Shown here one piece after another: positions 1-6,342 of a stretch of DNA of 6,362 nucleotides (the stretch's first letter is position 1; each line of letters opens with the position of its first letter). The DNA is from an uncultured Rhodanobacteraceae bacterium (GTDB taxonomy: Bacteria > Pseudomonadota > Gammaproteobacteria > Xanthomonadales > Ahniellaceae): contig CALMWD010000052.1 in the NCBI GenBank assembly GCA_937873105.1, forward strand, positions 1 through 6,362, written 5' to 3'. The notes under the pieces are model-generated. The model did not search any database. It was not told where the DNA came from and saw only the letters and a list, made by a program, of their open reading frames with translations. Both the position numbers and the translations under genes were made by a program.

Positions 1-1228
1 AACCGCCGGAGGCGGCGAGGTCGCCCATCGACACAACCACCGGCTTGCCCGCGGCCTTCGTGAGCTCGACCTCGCGGCGAATCAGTTCGGACGGGAACAC
101 GCTGCCGCCGGGCGAGTTCACGCGCAGCACCACGGCCTTCACATTCTCGTCTTCGCGCGCCTGGCGGATCAGGGCGCTGGTGGTCTCGCCGCCGATGGTG
201 CCGGGCTCGCCGTCGCCGTCGACGATCTCGCCCTCGGCGACGACGACGGCCACCGTGTTCGGCTTGGGCAGGTGCGGCACCGCGTTCAGGCGCTGCAGGT
301 AGGCGTTCAGGCCGATCTGGCGGAAGCCGCGCTCGTGTTCGCCGGGGGCGCCGCTGGCGGCGAGGCGCGTTTCGAGTTCGTCGCGGGTGACCAGTTCGTC
401 GACCAGTTGCTGCGACAGCGCCAGCTTCGCCAGGTCGCCGCGGGCCTCGTTCAGCAGGTTCGGGTAGTCGTCGATCTGCGCGGCCAGGGTGGCCGCGTCG
501 AGCTTGCGCGCCTCGGCGATGTCGGCGAGGTGGCGCGACCACACGTCGTTCATCCAGTACAGGTCGGCCTCGTCCGCTTCCGGCGAGGAATCCGAGCGGA
601 TGTAGGGCTCGCCGGCCGACTTGTATTCGCCGACGCGGAACAGGTGGGCGTCGATGCCGAACTTCTCGAAGGCGCCGGCGAAATAGGTGCGGTAGCGGCC
701 GAGGCCCTCGAGCAGCACCGCACCCTGCGGATGCAGCAGCACCTCGTCGGCCTGCGCCGCGAGCAAATAGCCGCGCTGTTCGTAGCCGTCGGCGTAGGCG
801 ACGAGCTTCTTGCCCGACGCGCGGAACGTGCGCAGCGCCGCCGCGAGTTCGCGCGTCGTGGCCGGGCCGATGCCGGAGATGCCGTGCGTGACCAGCAGCG
901 CCTGGGTGATGTGCGGGTCCTTGGCGGCGGCCTCGAGCGCCTGCACGATGTCGCGCAACCGCGTTTCCCTGACCGGGTCGCCGAGCGATTCGCCGAGCGC
1001 GCGGTCCAGCGGTTCGGCGCTGTATTGCTCGACGATGGCGCCCTGCGGGTCGATGACCAGGGTCGTCTTCGGTTCCAGCGGGCCGACGCCGCCGCTGAAC
1101 AGCGCCACCAGCACGATCAGGACGATCAGCAGGAACAGGGCGTTGATCACCAGCCGGCGGGTGAAGTCGACGGCGGCGAACAGGCCGCCGAAGAACTGGC
1201 GGAGCGGGCTTTTCTTCGTGGCGTGCAT
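1..1228 (-). CDS. sppA: Signal peptide peptidase SppA, 67-kDa type (3' end beyond window)
   Basis: Inner-membrane serine protease that degrades signal peptides and other membrane-embedded fragments into the cytoplasmic membrane's outer face. The 409 visible residues begin with a basic stretch and one membrane anchor (about 24-45, rich in L, I and V), followed by the two tandem ClpP/crotonase-like domains of the long SppA form. The catalytic dyad is complete: Lys203 in VGEYKSAGEPYI (E. coli Lys209) and Ser407 in GDLAASGG (E. coli Ser409). The RVNSPGGSVFPSE motif of the second domain is at 369-381. E. coli SppA has 618 residues, so roughly 200 C-terminal residues lie outside the window. The ATG at 1228 is preferred because GGA stands 7 bases upstream. 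An in-frame ATG at 1258 would add ten residues but has no ribosome site. The gene starts 34 bases after the MATE gene on the same strand and is probably cotranscribed with it. Family assignment is firm. Confidence 0.96.
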   Translation of the reverse strand, partial: MHATKKSPLRQFFGGLFAAVDFTRRLVINALFLLIVLIVLVALFSGGVGPLEPKTTLVIDPQGAIVEQYSAEPLDRALGESLGDPVRETRLRDIVQALEAAAKDPHITQALLVTHGISGIGPATTRELAAALRTFRASGKKLVAYADGYEQRGYLLAAQADEVLLHPQGAVLLEGLGRYRTYFAGAFEKFGIDAHLFRVGEYKSAGEPYIRSDSSPEADEADLYWMNDVWSRHLADIAEARKLDAATLAAQIDDYPNLLNEARGDLAKLALSQQLVDELVTRDELETRLAASGAPGEHERGFRQIGLNAYLQRLNAVPHLPKPNTVAVVVAEGEIVDGDGEPGTIGGETTSALIRQAREDENVKAVVLRVNSPGGSVFPSELIRREVELTKAAGKPVVVSMGDLAASGG

Positions 1229-1262
1229 GGGCAGTTCCGGGGGATGGGTGCGGTGCATGGGA

Positions 1263-2678
1263 TCAGTGGGCATGGGATTCAAGGCGTGGATCGGGTTCGG
1301 CAGCCGCCAAGCCTACGATGTCGCGGGGCAGGCTGCGCAGGCGCAGGTACAGGCGGACCAGCAGGAATACGGCGGCGGCGGTCAGGCCGGCGATCAGGCC
1401 GGTCCACATGCCCGGCGCGCCGCGCCCAAGCCGGAACGCACCATACCAGCCGACGCTCATGCCGATGCCCCAGTAGGCGATGGCGGTCAGCACGGCGGGA
1501 ATGCGCGCGTCCTTGAGCCCGCGCAGGGCCGAGGCCGCGACCACCTGGAGGCCATCGGAGAACTGGAAGACGGCGGCATACAGCATCAGCTGCGCGGCCA
1601 GGCCGCCGACCACCAGATCGCGCGTGTACAGGGCCGCGATCTGCGGCGCGAACAGGCCGAGCGTGGTCGCGGACACGAGTTGTGCGGCGATCGCGAGCAT
1701 CAGGCCGGATTGCGCCGCGGCGCGCGCGCGCGCGGCATCGCCGGCGCCGATGGCGTGACCGACCCGCACCGTGGTCGCCATGCCCACGCCGAGCGGCACC
1801 ATGAAGGTGATCGAGGCGACGTTGATCGCGATCTGGTGGCTCGCGACCGCATTCGCGCCGAGGGATCCGATCAGCAGGGCGGTCACGACGAACAGCGAGC
1901 CTTCCATCAGGATCATGAAGGCGATCGGCAGGCCGAGGCCGAGCAGGTCGCGGATCTGCGCCCAGCGCGGCCGCGAAAAACCGCGCAGCAGGTGCAGGTC
2001 GGCGAAACGCGGATGCCGCAGCACGAACGCGGCCATCGCGATCGCCTGCAGCCAGACCGTGCACGCGAGCGCGATGCCGGCGCCGACCGCGCCGTGCTCG
2101 CGGAAACCGAAGCGGCCGAAGATCAGGCCGTAGCCGAGCGGCACCAGCACGGCCACGCCCATGGCGCTGAAGTACAGCGTCGCCCGGGTGTAGCCGAGGC
2201 CCTCGCAGAAGAAGCGCAAGGCGAAGAAGGTGGCGAGGCCGGGAGCGCCCCAGGAGGCCGCGCGCAGGAAGGCCTCGGTGTCGGCGCGCAGGCTCGGGTC
2301 GACCGCCATCGCGTCGAGCAGCAGGCCGGCCGAGCGCAGCAGCACGAACAGCGTCAGGCCGATCGCCCAGGCGATCCACAGGGCCTGGCTCAGCAACAGG
2401 GCGATTTCGTCGCGGCGCCCGGCGCCGTCGCGCTGCGCGACGTTCGGCGGAATCGCGAACAGCAGGCCGAGGCAGGCGATCAGCACCAGCGACCACACCG
2501 CCGAGCCGACCGCGATCACGGCCAGCGTATGCGGACCGTGGTGACCGCCGAGCACGGTATCGGCGAGGTTCATCAGCATCGCGAGCAACTGGCCGAGGAC
2601 CAGGGGCAGGGCCAGTCGTCCGACTTCGCCCAGTTCCTCGCGCAGGGGTGTGGCAAGCCGCATGGGCGTTGTGAGCAT
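1263..2678 (-). CDS. norM: MATE-family multidrug/cation antiporter (NorM/MdtK-like)
   Basis: Inner-membrane pump expected to export cationic or aromatic drugs in exchange for Na+ or H+. The 471 residues contain about twelve hydrophobic segments in two similar halves, the normal MATE length and plan. Acidic residues that matter in NorM-type proteins are present at the matching places: Asp40 in the first segment (LADTVLGG), Glu259 in the seventh (ILMEGSLF) and Asp375 in the tenth (FSDGLQVV). Other family signatures are ANAVASHQIAINVAS (275-289) and ALRGLKDAR (384-392). The short C-terminal tail is charged and rich in A, E, P and H. The ATG at 2678 is the first in the frame but has no clear Shine-Dalgarno; Met6 at 2663 is a possible alternative, also without one. 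It diverges from the DUF3667 gene and precedes sppA. Membership of MATE is clear; substrate, coupling ion and the symbol norM are inferences. Confidence 0.93.
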   Translation of the reverse strand: MLTTPMRLATPLREELGEVGRLALPLVLGQLLAMLMNLADTVLGGHHGPHTLAVIAVGSAVWSLVLIACLGLLFAIPPNVAQRDGAGRRDEIALLLSQALWIAWAIGLTLFVLLRSAGLLLDAMAVDPSLRADTEAFLRAASWGAPGLATFFALRFFCEGLGYTRATLYFSAMGVAVLVPLGYGLIFGRFGFREHGAVGAGIALACTVWLQAIAMAAFVLRHPRFADLHLLRGFSRPRWAQIRDLLGLGLPIAFMILMEGSLFVVTALLIGSLGANAVASHQIAINVASITFMVPLGVGMATTVRVGHAIGAGDAARARAAAQSGLMLAIAAQLVSATTLGLFAPQIAALYTRDLVVGGLAAQLMLYAAVFQFSDGLQVVAASALRGLKDARIPAVLTAIAYWGIGMSVGWYGAFRLGRGAPGMWTGLIAGLTAAAVFLLVRLYLRLRSLPRDIVGLAAAEPDPRLESHAH

Positions 2679-2700
2679 CGGGCAGGGCGCTCTATCTTAC
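2669..2700. promoter_or_regulatory. Candidate overlapping divergent promoters
   Basis: The starts of the MATE gene (minus strand) and the DUF3667 gene (plus strand) are only 32 to 50 bases apart, so both promoters must share this stretch. On the plus strand, TTGTGA (2669-2674) and TATCTT (2693-2698) match four of six bases each to the sigma-70 boxes, with an 18-base spacer. On the minus strand, the same AT-rich island reads TAAGAT (2699-2694), a four-of-six -10 box whose transcript would have a leader of only about ten bases; no convincing -35 is seen for it. TCTATCTTAC is the only AT-rich patch in a GC-rich gap, which is the main support. The matches are weak and unconfirmed. Confidence 0.35.
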
Positions 2701-2728
2701 GGGCGAAGCCGTGGACGCACCCCTGCCG

Positions 2729-3868
2729 ATGAGCACGCCCAACGATCCCGCCGTCGAAGTCGTCCGCAGCGAGCCGCCCTGCCTGAACTGCGGCACGCCG
2801 ATGAAGGGCGAGTTCTGCCATGACTGCGGCCAGCCCCGGAAGGGCATGATCCGCCACCTGCCCGGCCTGATCGCGGATTTCTTCGACAGCGCGTTCAACC
2901 TCGACACGCGCACCGTGCGCACGATCGCGCCCCTGCTGGCCAAGCCGGGATTCCTCAGCACCGAATACTTCGCCGGCCGGCGCACCCGCTACGTGACGCC
3001 GCTGCGCCTGTACCTGTTCCTGTCGGTGATCGCGTTCCTCGCCGTGGCCATGGTCTCGCAGCCCCAGGGGCAGGGAGGCAACGTCTCGTTCACCGTCGGC
3101 GATTCCCTGCAGAACCGCATTGCGCGGATCGACGCCAACGAAAAGAAGCAGCTCGAACGACTGGAGAAGAACCGCGCGAACCTGCCGGCCTCGGTCTACG
3201 AGATGCAGCGAACCCAGATCGTCGGTCGCGCCGAGGCCGAGCGCGAGGAAGAACGCGAGGAGGAACGCAACCCGACCGAGGTGACGCCGGAGAACCCGAA
3301 CCCGTTCGACGTGAGCATCGCCAGCGACAAGCCCTGGCATCCGGTGAAGAACCCGATCTACGTATCGTCGATGCCGGACGCCGTGAACGCCTGGTTGAAC
3401 GAGAAGTTCGCGATGCTGCTGGTCAACGCGGTCGAGACCAAGAAGCATCCGGAGAAGTTCATCGCGGCCATGTTCGGCGTGGCGCCGCAGGCGCTGCTGA
3501 TGATCCTGCCGGTCTTCGCGTTGCTGCTGAAGTTCTTCTACCTGTTCAAGCGCCGGCTCTACATGGAGCACCTGATCGTGGCGCTGCACAGCCACAGCTT
3601 CCTGTGCCTGGTCATCCTGCTGCTGGTGCTGGTGAACCGCGTCGCGACGTGGACGGAGACCTGGCCGCTGGTGCCCGGGCTGATGGGCTGGCTGGCGCTG
3701 GCGCTGAGCCTGTGGATCCCGATCTATCTGCTGCTGGCGCAGAAGCGCATCTATGGCCAGGGCTGGCCGATGACCCTGTTCAAGTACGCCTGCATCGGCC
3801 TGCTCTACCTGGTGCTGCTGAGCTTCGGCATCATGCTGAACCTGGTCTGGGCGCTGGCCTCGCTGTGA
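2729..3868 (+). CDS. DUF3667-like zinc-ribbon membrane protein, function unknown
   Basis: Protein of 379 residues resembling the DUF3667 family; no function is known to me. A zinc-ribbon-like CxxC pair (Cys18/21 and Cys30/33, ending CGQ) opens the protein. A first membrane segment (about 90-110) follows, then a hydrophilic, charged region of about 140 residues including an Arg/Glu run near 168-181. Four more membrane segments follow (about 249-274, 286-305, 318-337, 350-375). The family-like RRLYMEHLIVALHSHSF motif sits between segments two and three. Basic residues after segments two (FKRR) and four (QKR) suggest five helices with the zinc ribbon in the cytoplasm and the long loop in the periplasm. 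The ATG at 2729 is chosen because it is an ATG and leaves room for a leader after the candidate promoter. A GTG at 2711 would add six residues; neither start has a good ribosome site. Its stop overlaps the next gene. Confidence 0.88.
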   Translation: MSTPNDPAVEVVRSEPPCLNCGTPMKGEFCHDCGQPRKGMIRHLPGLIADFFDSAFNLDTRTVRTIAPLLAKPGFLSTEYFAGRRTRYVTPLRLYLFLSVIAFLAVAMVSQPQGQGGNVSFTVGDSLQNRIARIDANEKKQLERLEKNRANLPASVYEMQRTQIVGRAEAEREEEREEERNPTEVTPENPNPFDVSIASDKPWHPVKNPIYVSSMPDAVNAWLNEKFAMLLVNAVETKKHPEKFIAAMFGVAPQALLMILPVFALLLKFFYLFKRRLYMEHLIVALHSHSFLCLVILLLVLVNRVATWTETWPLVPGLMGWLALALSLWIPIYLLLAQKRIYGQGWPMTLFKYACIGLLYLVLLSFGIMLNLVWALASL

Positions 3869-4176
3869 TCCTGTACGAAGTCCGCCTCGACGTGGATGCC
3901 GATGTCGCGGCCGACTACCGCGACTGGCTCGGCAGGCACGTACGCGAGATCCTGGCCTTGCCGGGCTTCGTGCGCGCCGAGATCCTGTCCGAGCCGCGCG
4001 CGGCCGGGCGCGTCGGCTGGTGCGTGCACTACTGGCTGCGCGACCGCGAGGCCCTCGATGACTACCTGCGCGAGCACGCGCCGCGCCTGCGCGCCGAAGG
4101 GCTGGCGCGCTTTCCGGGCCGGTTCACGGGCGAGCGCCGTATCCTGGCGCTCGACGAGCGCCTGCCGCCCGCTTGA
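3865..4176 (+). CDS. DUF4286-family small protein, function unknown
   Basis: Small soluble protein of 103 residues, matching the size and pattern of DUF4286 proteins, which resemble a ferredoxin-like or dimeric alpha/beta barrel fold. It opens MILYEVRLDVDADV, typical of the family's first strand. It continues with a helix carrying WLGRHVREIL and ends with the conserved-looking block HAPRLRAEGLARFPGRF (71-87) followed by RRILAL. There is no signal peptide or membrane segment, so it should be cytoplasmic. The GTG start at 3865 lies in a GTGA overlap with the stop of the DUF3667 gene and has no Shine-Dalgarno of its own, so translation is probably coupled to that gene. The function of the family is not known to me and nothing in the sequence reveals a catalytic site. 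The family assignment is by remembered pattern. Confidence 0.88.
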   Translation: MILYEVRLDVDADVAADYRDWLGRHVREILALPGFVRAEILSEPRAAGRVGWCVHYWLRDREALDDYLREHAPRLRAEGLARFPGRFTGERRILALDERLPPA

Positions 4177-4179
4177 GGT

Positions 4180-4208
4180 TTGGCGATCCGACCGCAGTCC
4201 GGGATAAT
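4180..4208 (+). promoter_or_regulatory. Sigma-70-type promoter of the rhodanese gene
   Basis: TTGGCG (4180-4185, four of six bases of the -35 consensus) and GATAAT (4203-4208, five of six bases of the -10) are separated by exactly 17 bases. The predicted transcript would start near 4215, about 18 bases before the GTG start of the rhodanese gene. The -35 begins three bases after the stop codon of the DUF4286 gene, so it marks the beginning of a separate transcription unit. The GGGATAATC surrounding the -10 recurs ahead of secB. Confidence 0.7.
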
Positions 4209-4232
4209 CGCCGGCCCTCGCTGGAGTCCCAC

Positions 4233-4670
4233 GTGTTCTTCGAACGCCTGCCCGAATTCATCGGCAACCATTTCATCCTCGTCACGCTGTTCCTGCTGGT
4301 CGCGCTGATGCTCATCTCGACCGAATTTTCGGCGCTGACGCGGCGCTACAAGGCGATCGCCCCGGCCGAGCTGACGCGCCTGGTGAATCGCGACAACGCC
4401 CTGCTGGTCGACGTTTCCGCCAACGCCGAGTTCGAGGCCGGGCACATCGCCGGCGCCAAGCATGTCGCGATGGCCCAGTTCGATCCCGAGCACAAGGACC
4501 TGGCCAAGGTGAAGGACCTGCCGGTCATCCTCGTCTGTCGCAGCGGCCAGACCTCGGCCACGGCGGCGGCGAAGCTGTGCTCGGCCGGCTTCACCAAGGT
4601 GCACTGGCTCGACGGCGGCGTCGCCAGCTGGACCGCGGCCGACCTGCCGCTCGCCAAGGGCAAGGCCTAA
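4233..4670 (+). CDS. yibN: Membrane-anchored rhodanese (YibN-like sulfurtransferase)
   Basis: Single-domain rhodanese of 145 residues tethered to the inner membrane by one N-terminal helix (about 13-30). Basic residues just after the helix (Arg37, Arg38, Lys40) place the rhodanese domain in the cytoplasm. The domain runs from about 43 to 142, with the strand ALLVDVSANAEFEAGHI (56-72) and an active-site loop CRSGQTS starting at Cys102. It should therefore be able to carry a persulfide, although the substrate is unknown. It matches E. coli YibN in length, layout and position before secB. E. coli YibN has been reported to associate with the insertase YidC, which would suit a protein-export neighbourhood. 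The GTG at 4233 is chosen because GGAG lies 6 bases upstream and the promoter ends just before it. A TTG in the same frame at 4173 would start upstream of the -10 box and is rejected. Confidence 0.92.
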   Translation: MFFERLPEFIGNHFILVTLFLLVALMLISTEFSALTRRYKAIAPAELTRLVNRDNALLVDVSANAEFEAGHIAGAKHVAMAQFDPEHKDLAKVKDLPVILVCRSGQTSATAAAKLCSAGFTKVHWLDGGVASWTAADLPLAKGKA

Positions 4671-4696
4671 GCCGATCATTTTCCCGGGGTTTCGGC

Positions 4697-4720
4697 GCCG
4701 GCTCGCCTGCTCGCGCCGGT
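4697..4720 (+). repeat. GC-rich inverted repeat between rhodanese gene and secB
   Basis: CCGGC (4698-4702) pairs with GCCGG (4715-4719), with a terminal G-T pair, one mismatch and two further inner pairs around a six-base loop. An alternative pairing uses CGGCGC (4693-4698) with GCGCCG (4713-4718). No T-run follows directly, so this is a poor intrinsic terminator. It may weaken read-through from the rhodanese gene. It lies immediately upstream of the secB -10 box, where the -35 would be, so it could also be a binding site. Confidence 0.35.
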
Positions 4721-4722
4721 CG

Positions 4723-4731
4723 TGGGATAAT
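4723..4731 (+). promoter_or_regulatory. Extended -10 promoter of secB
   Basis: TGG followed directly by GATAAT (4726-4731) forms an extended -10 element (TGn plus a hexamer with five of six consensus bases). The hexamer at the usual -35 distance (4703-4708, TCGCCT) is poor, as is common for extended -10 promoters. The predicted transcript starts near 4738 and leaves a leader of about 30 bases before the secB ATG. The box sits inside the near-perfect palindrome GGGATAATCCC (4724-4734). Confidence 0.65.
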
Positions 4732-4769
4732 CCCGCCCCTTTTGTCCGACCTTTCAACCGGAGTCCGCA

Positions 4770-5258
4770 ATGACCGATACCGCACCCGCCGCCAATGGCG
4801 CCGCCGAACAGCCGCAGATGGCGCAGGTGGCCATCCAGAAGATCTACGTGAAGGATTCTTCCTTCGAAGCGCCGAACGCGCCGATGATCTTCCAGGATCC
4901 GGGTCAGCCGAACATCCAGCTGAACCTCAACCAGAAGGTCCAGACCATCGGCGAGAACGTGTTCGAGGTGGTGCTGACGGTCACCCTGACCTGCAAGATC
5001 AACGACAAGACCGCCTACCTCGCCGAGGTCCAGCAGGCCGGCATCTTCGCGATGATGGGCTTCGACCAGGCGACCCTGCACGCCATGCTCGGCACCTTCG
5101 CGCCGAACGCGCTGTTCCCGTATGCGCGTCAGGCGATCTCGGGCCTGGTGCTGGATGGCGGCTTCCCGCCGTTCGTGCTGCAGCCGGTCAACTTCGACCA
5201 GATCTACGCCGAAACCATGCGCCGTCGCGCGCAGGAACAGCCGGCCGCCACGGCCTGA
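4770..5258 (+). CDS. secB: Protein-export chaperone SecB
   Basis: Cytoplasmic homotetrameric chaperone that holds precursors unfolded and delivers them to SecA for export through SecYEG. The 162 residues (E. coli has 155) cover the whole family. They include [16 protein letters not shown] (23-38), where Asp29 and Glu33 correspond to the SecA-contacting Asp20 and Glu24 of E. coli. [12 protein letters not shown], the strand-turn [11 protein letters not shown] and the closing [19 protein letters not shown]...PVNFDQIY are also present. The N-terminus is extended by about nine residues rich in A, T and P compared with E. coli. The ATG at 4770 has GGAG 6 bases upstream. The gene lies between the rhodanese gene and gpsA, the same relative order as in enterobacteria. 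It has its own extended -10 element and probably reads on into gpsA, 48 bases downstream. Confidence 0.98.
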   Translation: MTDTAPAANGAAEQPQMAQVAIQKIYVKDSSFEAPNAPMIFQDPGQPNIQLNLNQKVQTIGENVFEVVLTVTLTCKINDKTAYLAEVQQAGIFAMMGFDQATLHAMLGTFAPNALFPYARQAISGLVLDGGFPPFVLQPVNFDQIYAETMRRRAQEQPAATA

Positions 5259-5264
5259 TGCGCC

Positions 5265-5288
5265 GGTGCCCCGGTCCGCCGGGGCATC
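5265..5288 (+). repeat. Strong hairpin between secB and gpsA
   Basis: TGCCCCGG (5267-5274) and CCGGGGCA (5279-5286) form a perfect 8-base-pair stem around the loop TCCG. A further G-T and G-C pair can extend it at the base. In RNA the loop is UCCG, which fits the UNCG tetraloop pattern, although the closing pair is G-C rather than the preferred C-G. It occupies most of the 48-base gap. There is no U-tract after it, so it does not look like a full intrinsic terminator. Attenuation of gpsA, or protection of the secB end of the transcript, is more plausible. Confidence 0.6.
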
Positions 5289-5306
5289 CTGCTGACGGAC
5301 TCCGTC

Positions 5307-6323
5307 ATGCCTGAAGTCTCCATCAGTGTGTTCGGCGCCGGCTCCTGGGGCACGGCGCTGGCCGCGGTCCTGGCCCGGCACGGCGTCGATACCCTGCTCT
5401 GGGGCCGCGATGCCGCGGCGATCGCGGCGATGCGCGCCTCGCGCCGCAACGCCCGCTACCTCGGCGACATCGAATTGCCGGAAGCGTTGAACTACACCGC
5501 GTCTCTGGCCGAAGCCGCAGCGCGACCGCTGTGGCTGGTCGTCACCCCGAGCCACGCCTTTCGCGAGCTGCTCGAAGAGCCGGCCATGCGCGCCGCGCAA
5601 CCGGACGGCGTTGCCTGGGCGACCAAGGGCTTCGAACCCGGCTCCGGGCGCTTCCTGCATGAAGTCGCGGCGTCTCAGCTGGCGGTCGGCACGCCGCTGG
5701 CGGTGGTCACCGGCCCGTCGTTTGCGCGCGAAGTCGCGCTCGGCCTGCCCACGGCGGTCACCGTGCATTCCGACCAGCCCGATTTCGCCGAGCTGGTCGC
5801 CCAGTGCCTGCATGGCCCGACCTTCCGCGCCTACACCGGCAACGACATGATCGGCGCCGAGCTGGGCGGTGCGATGAAGAACGTGCTCGCGGTCGCCACC
5901 GGCGTCGCCGACGGCATGCAGCTGGGCCTGAATGCCCGCGCCGGCATGATCACGCGCGGCCTGAACGAGATGCTGCGCGTCTGCGTCGCGATCGGCGGCA
6001 AGCCCGAGACCCTGATGGGGCTGGCCGGCCTCGGCGATCTGGTGCTGACCTGCACCGGCGACCTGTCCCGCAATCGTCGCCTGGGGCTGGCGCTCGGGCG
6101 CGGCGGCGGTGCGGCCGATGCGGTGCGCGAGATCGGCCAGGTGGTCGAATCGGTGCAGACGGTGAACGAGGTCATGCGCATCGCGCGCCGGCATCGCATC
6201 GAATTGCCGATCACCGAACAGGTGCAGCGCGTGCTGGCCGAGGAGATCACGCCGCACGAGGGCCTGAAGTGCCTGCTCGCGCGCGAGCAGAAGCCCGAGT
6301 ATCCGGACTACCTGTTCCGCTGA
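5307..6323 (+). CDS. gpsA: Glycerol-3-phosphate dehydrogenase [NAD(P)+]
   Basis: Cytoplasmic enzyme that reduces dihydroxyacetone phosphate to sn-glycerol-3-phosphate, the precursor of the phospholipid backbone. Its 338 residues are a normal full length. The N-terminal nucleotide-binding fold shows GAGSWG (10-15), and [10 protein letters not shown] (105-114) and TGPSFAREV (135-143) follow. The C-terminal all-helical domain carries the catalytic lysine in [16 protein letters not shown] (Lys191), the [19 protein letters not shown] block (242-260) and PITEQ (301-305). No key residue is missing. The ATG at 5307 is preceded by GGA with a 7-base spacer. It follows secB after a hairpin-containing 48-base gap with no evident promoter and is probably cotranscribed with it. 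Confidence 0.98.
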   Translation: MPEVSISVFGAGSWGTALAAVLARHGVDTLLWGRDAAAIAAMRASRRNARYLGDIELPEALNYTASLAEAAARPLWLVVTPSHAFRELLEEPAMRAAQPDGVAWATKGFEPGSGRFLHEVAASQLAVGTPLAVVTGPSFAREVALGLPTAVTVHSDQPDFAELVAQCLHGPTFRAYTGNDMIGAELGGAMKNVLAVATGVADGMQLGLNARAGMITRGLNEMLRVCVAIGGKPETLMGLAGLGDLVLTCTGDLSRNRRLGLALGRGGGAADAVREIGQVVESVQTVNEVMRIARRHRIELPITEQVQRVLAEEITPHEGLKCLLAREQKPEYPDYLFR

Positions 6324-6342
6324 GTTCGTTCCGGCGGTTCCA

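Noticed and set aside
272..1516. A 414-codon open frame on the plus strand opposite sppA.
   Set aside because: SppA on the minus strand has both catalytic residues and family motifs. The opposite frame has only compositional bias.
810..2732. A 640-codon open frame on the plus strand opposite the MATE gene and the start of sppA.
   Set aside because: The minus strand encodes clear MATE and SppA proteins here. The plus-strand product is low-complexity and charged with no domain, so it is a shadow.
2573..3595. A 340-codon minus-strand frame opposite the DUF3667 gene.
   Set aside because: The plus-strand frame carries the zinc ribbon and membrane segments of a known family. The minus frame has no domain and overlaps the MATE start.
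4173..4232. A TTG start for the rhodanese at 4173, overlapping the DUF4286 stop.
   Set aside because: The promoter -35 and -10 boxes lie downstream of that TTG, and a GTG at 4233 with GGAG at the right distance gives the YibN-like N-terminus.
4691..5344. The 14-base match TTCGGCGCCGGCTC at 4691-4704 and 5331-5344.
   Set aside because: One copy encodes the conserved FGAGS nucleotide-binding motif of GpsA. A single match of this length is expected by chance in GC-rich DNA of this size.
4062..6257. A 731-codon open frame on the minus strand running opposite the DUF4286 end, the rhodanese gene, secB and gpsA.
   Set aside because: It runs through three well-recognised genes and their promoters and hairpin. 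Its translation is rich in H, Q, R, D and G with no recognisable domain, which is the usual signature of an antisense shadow frame at high GC.
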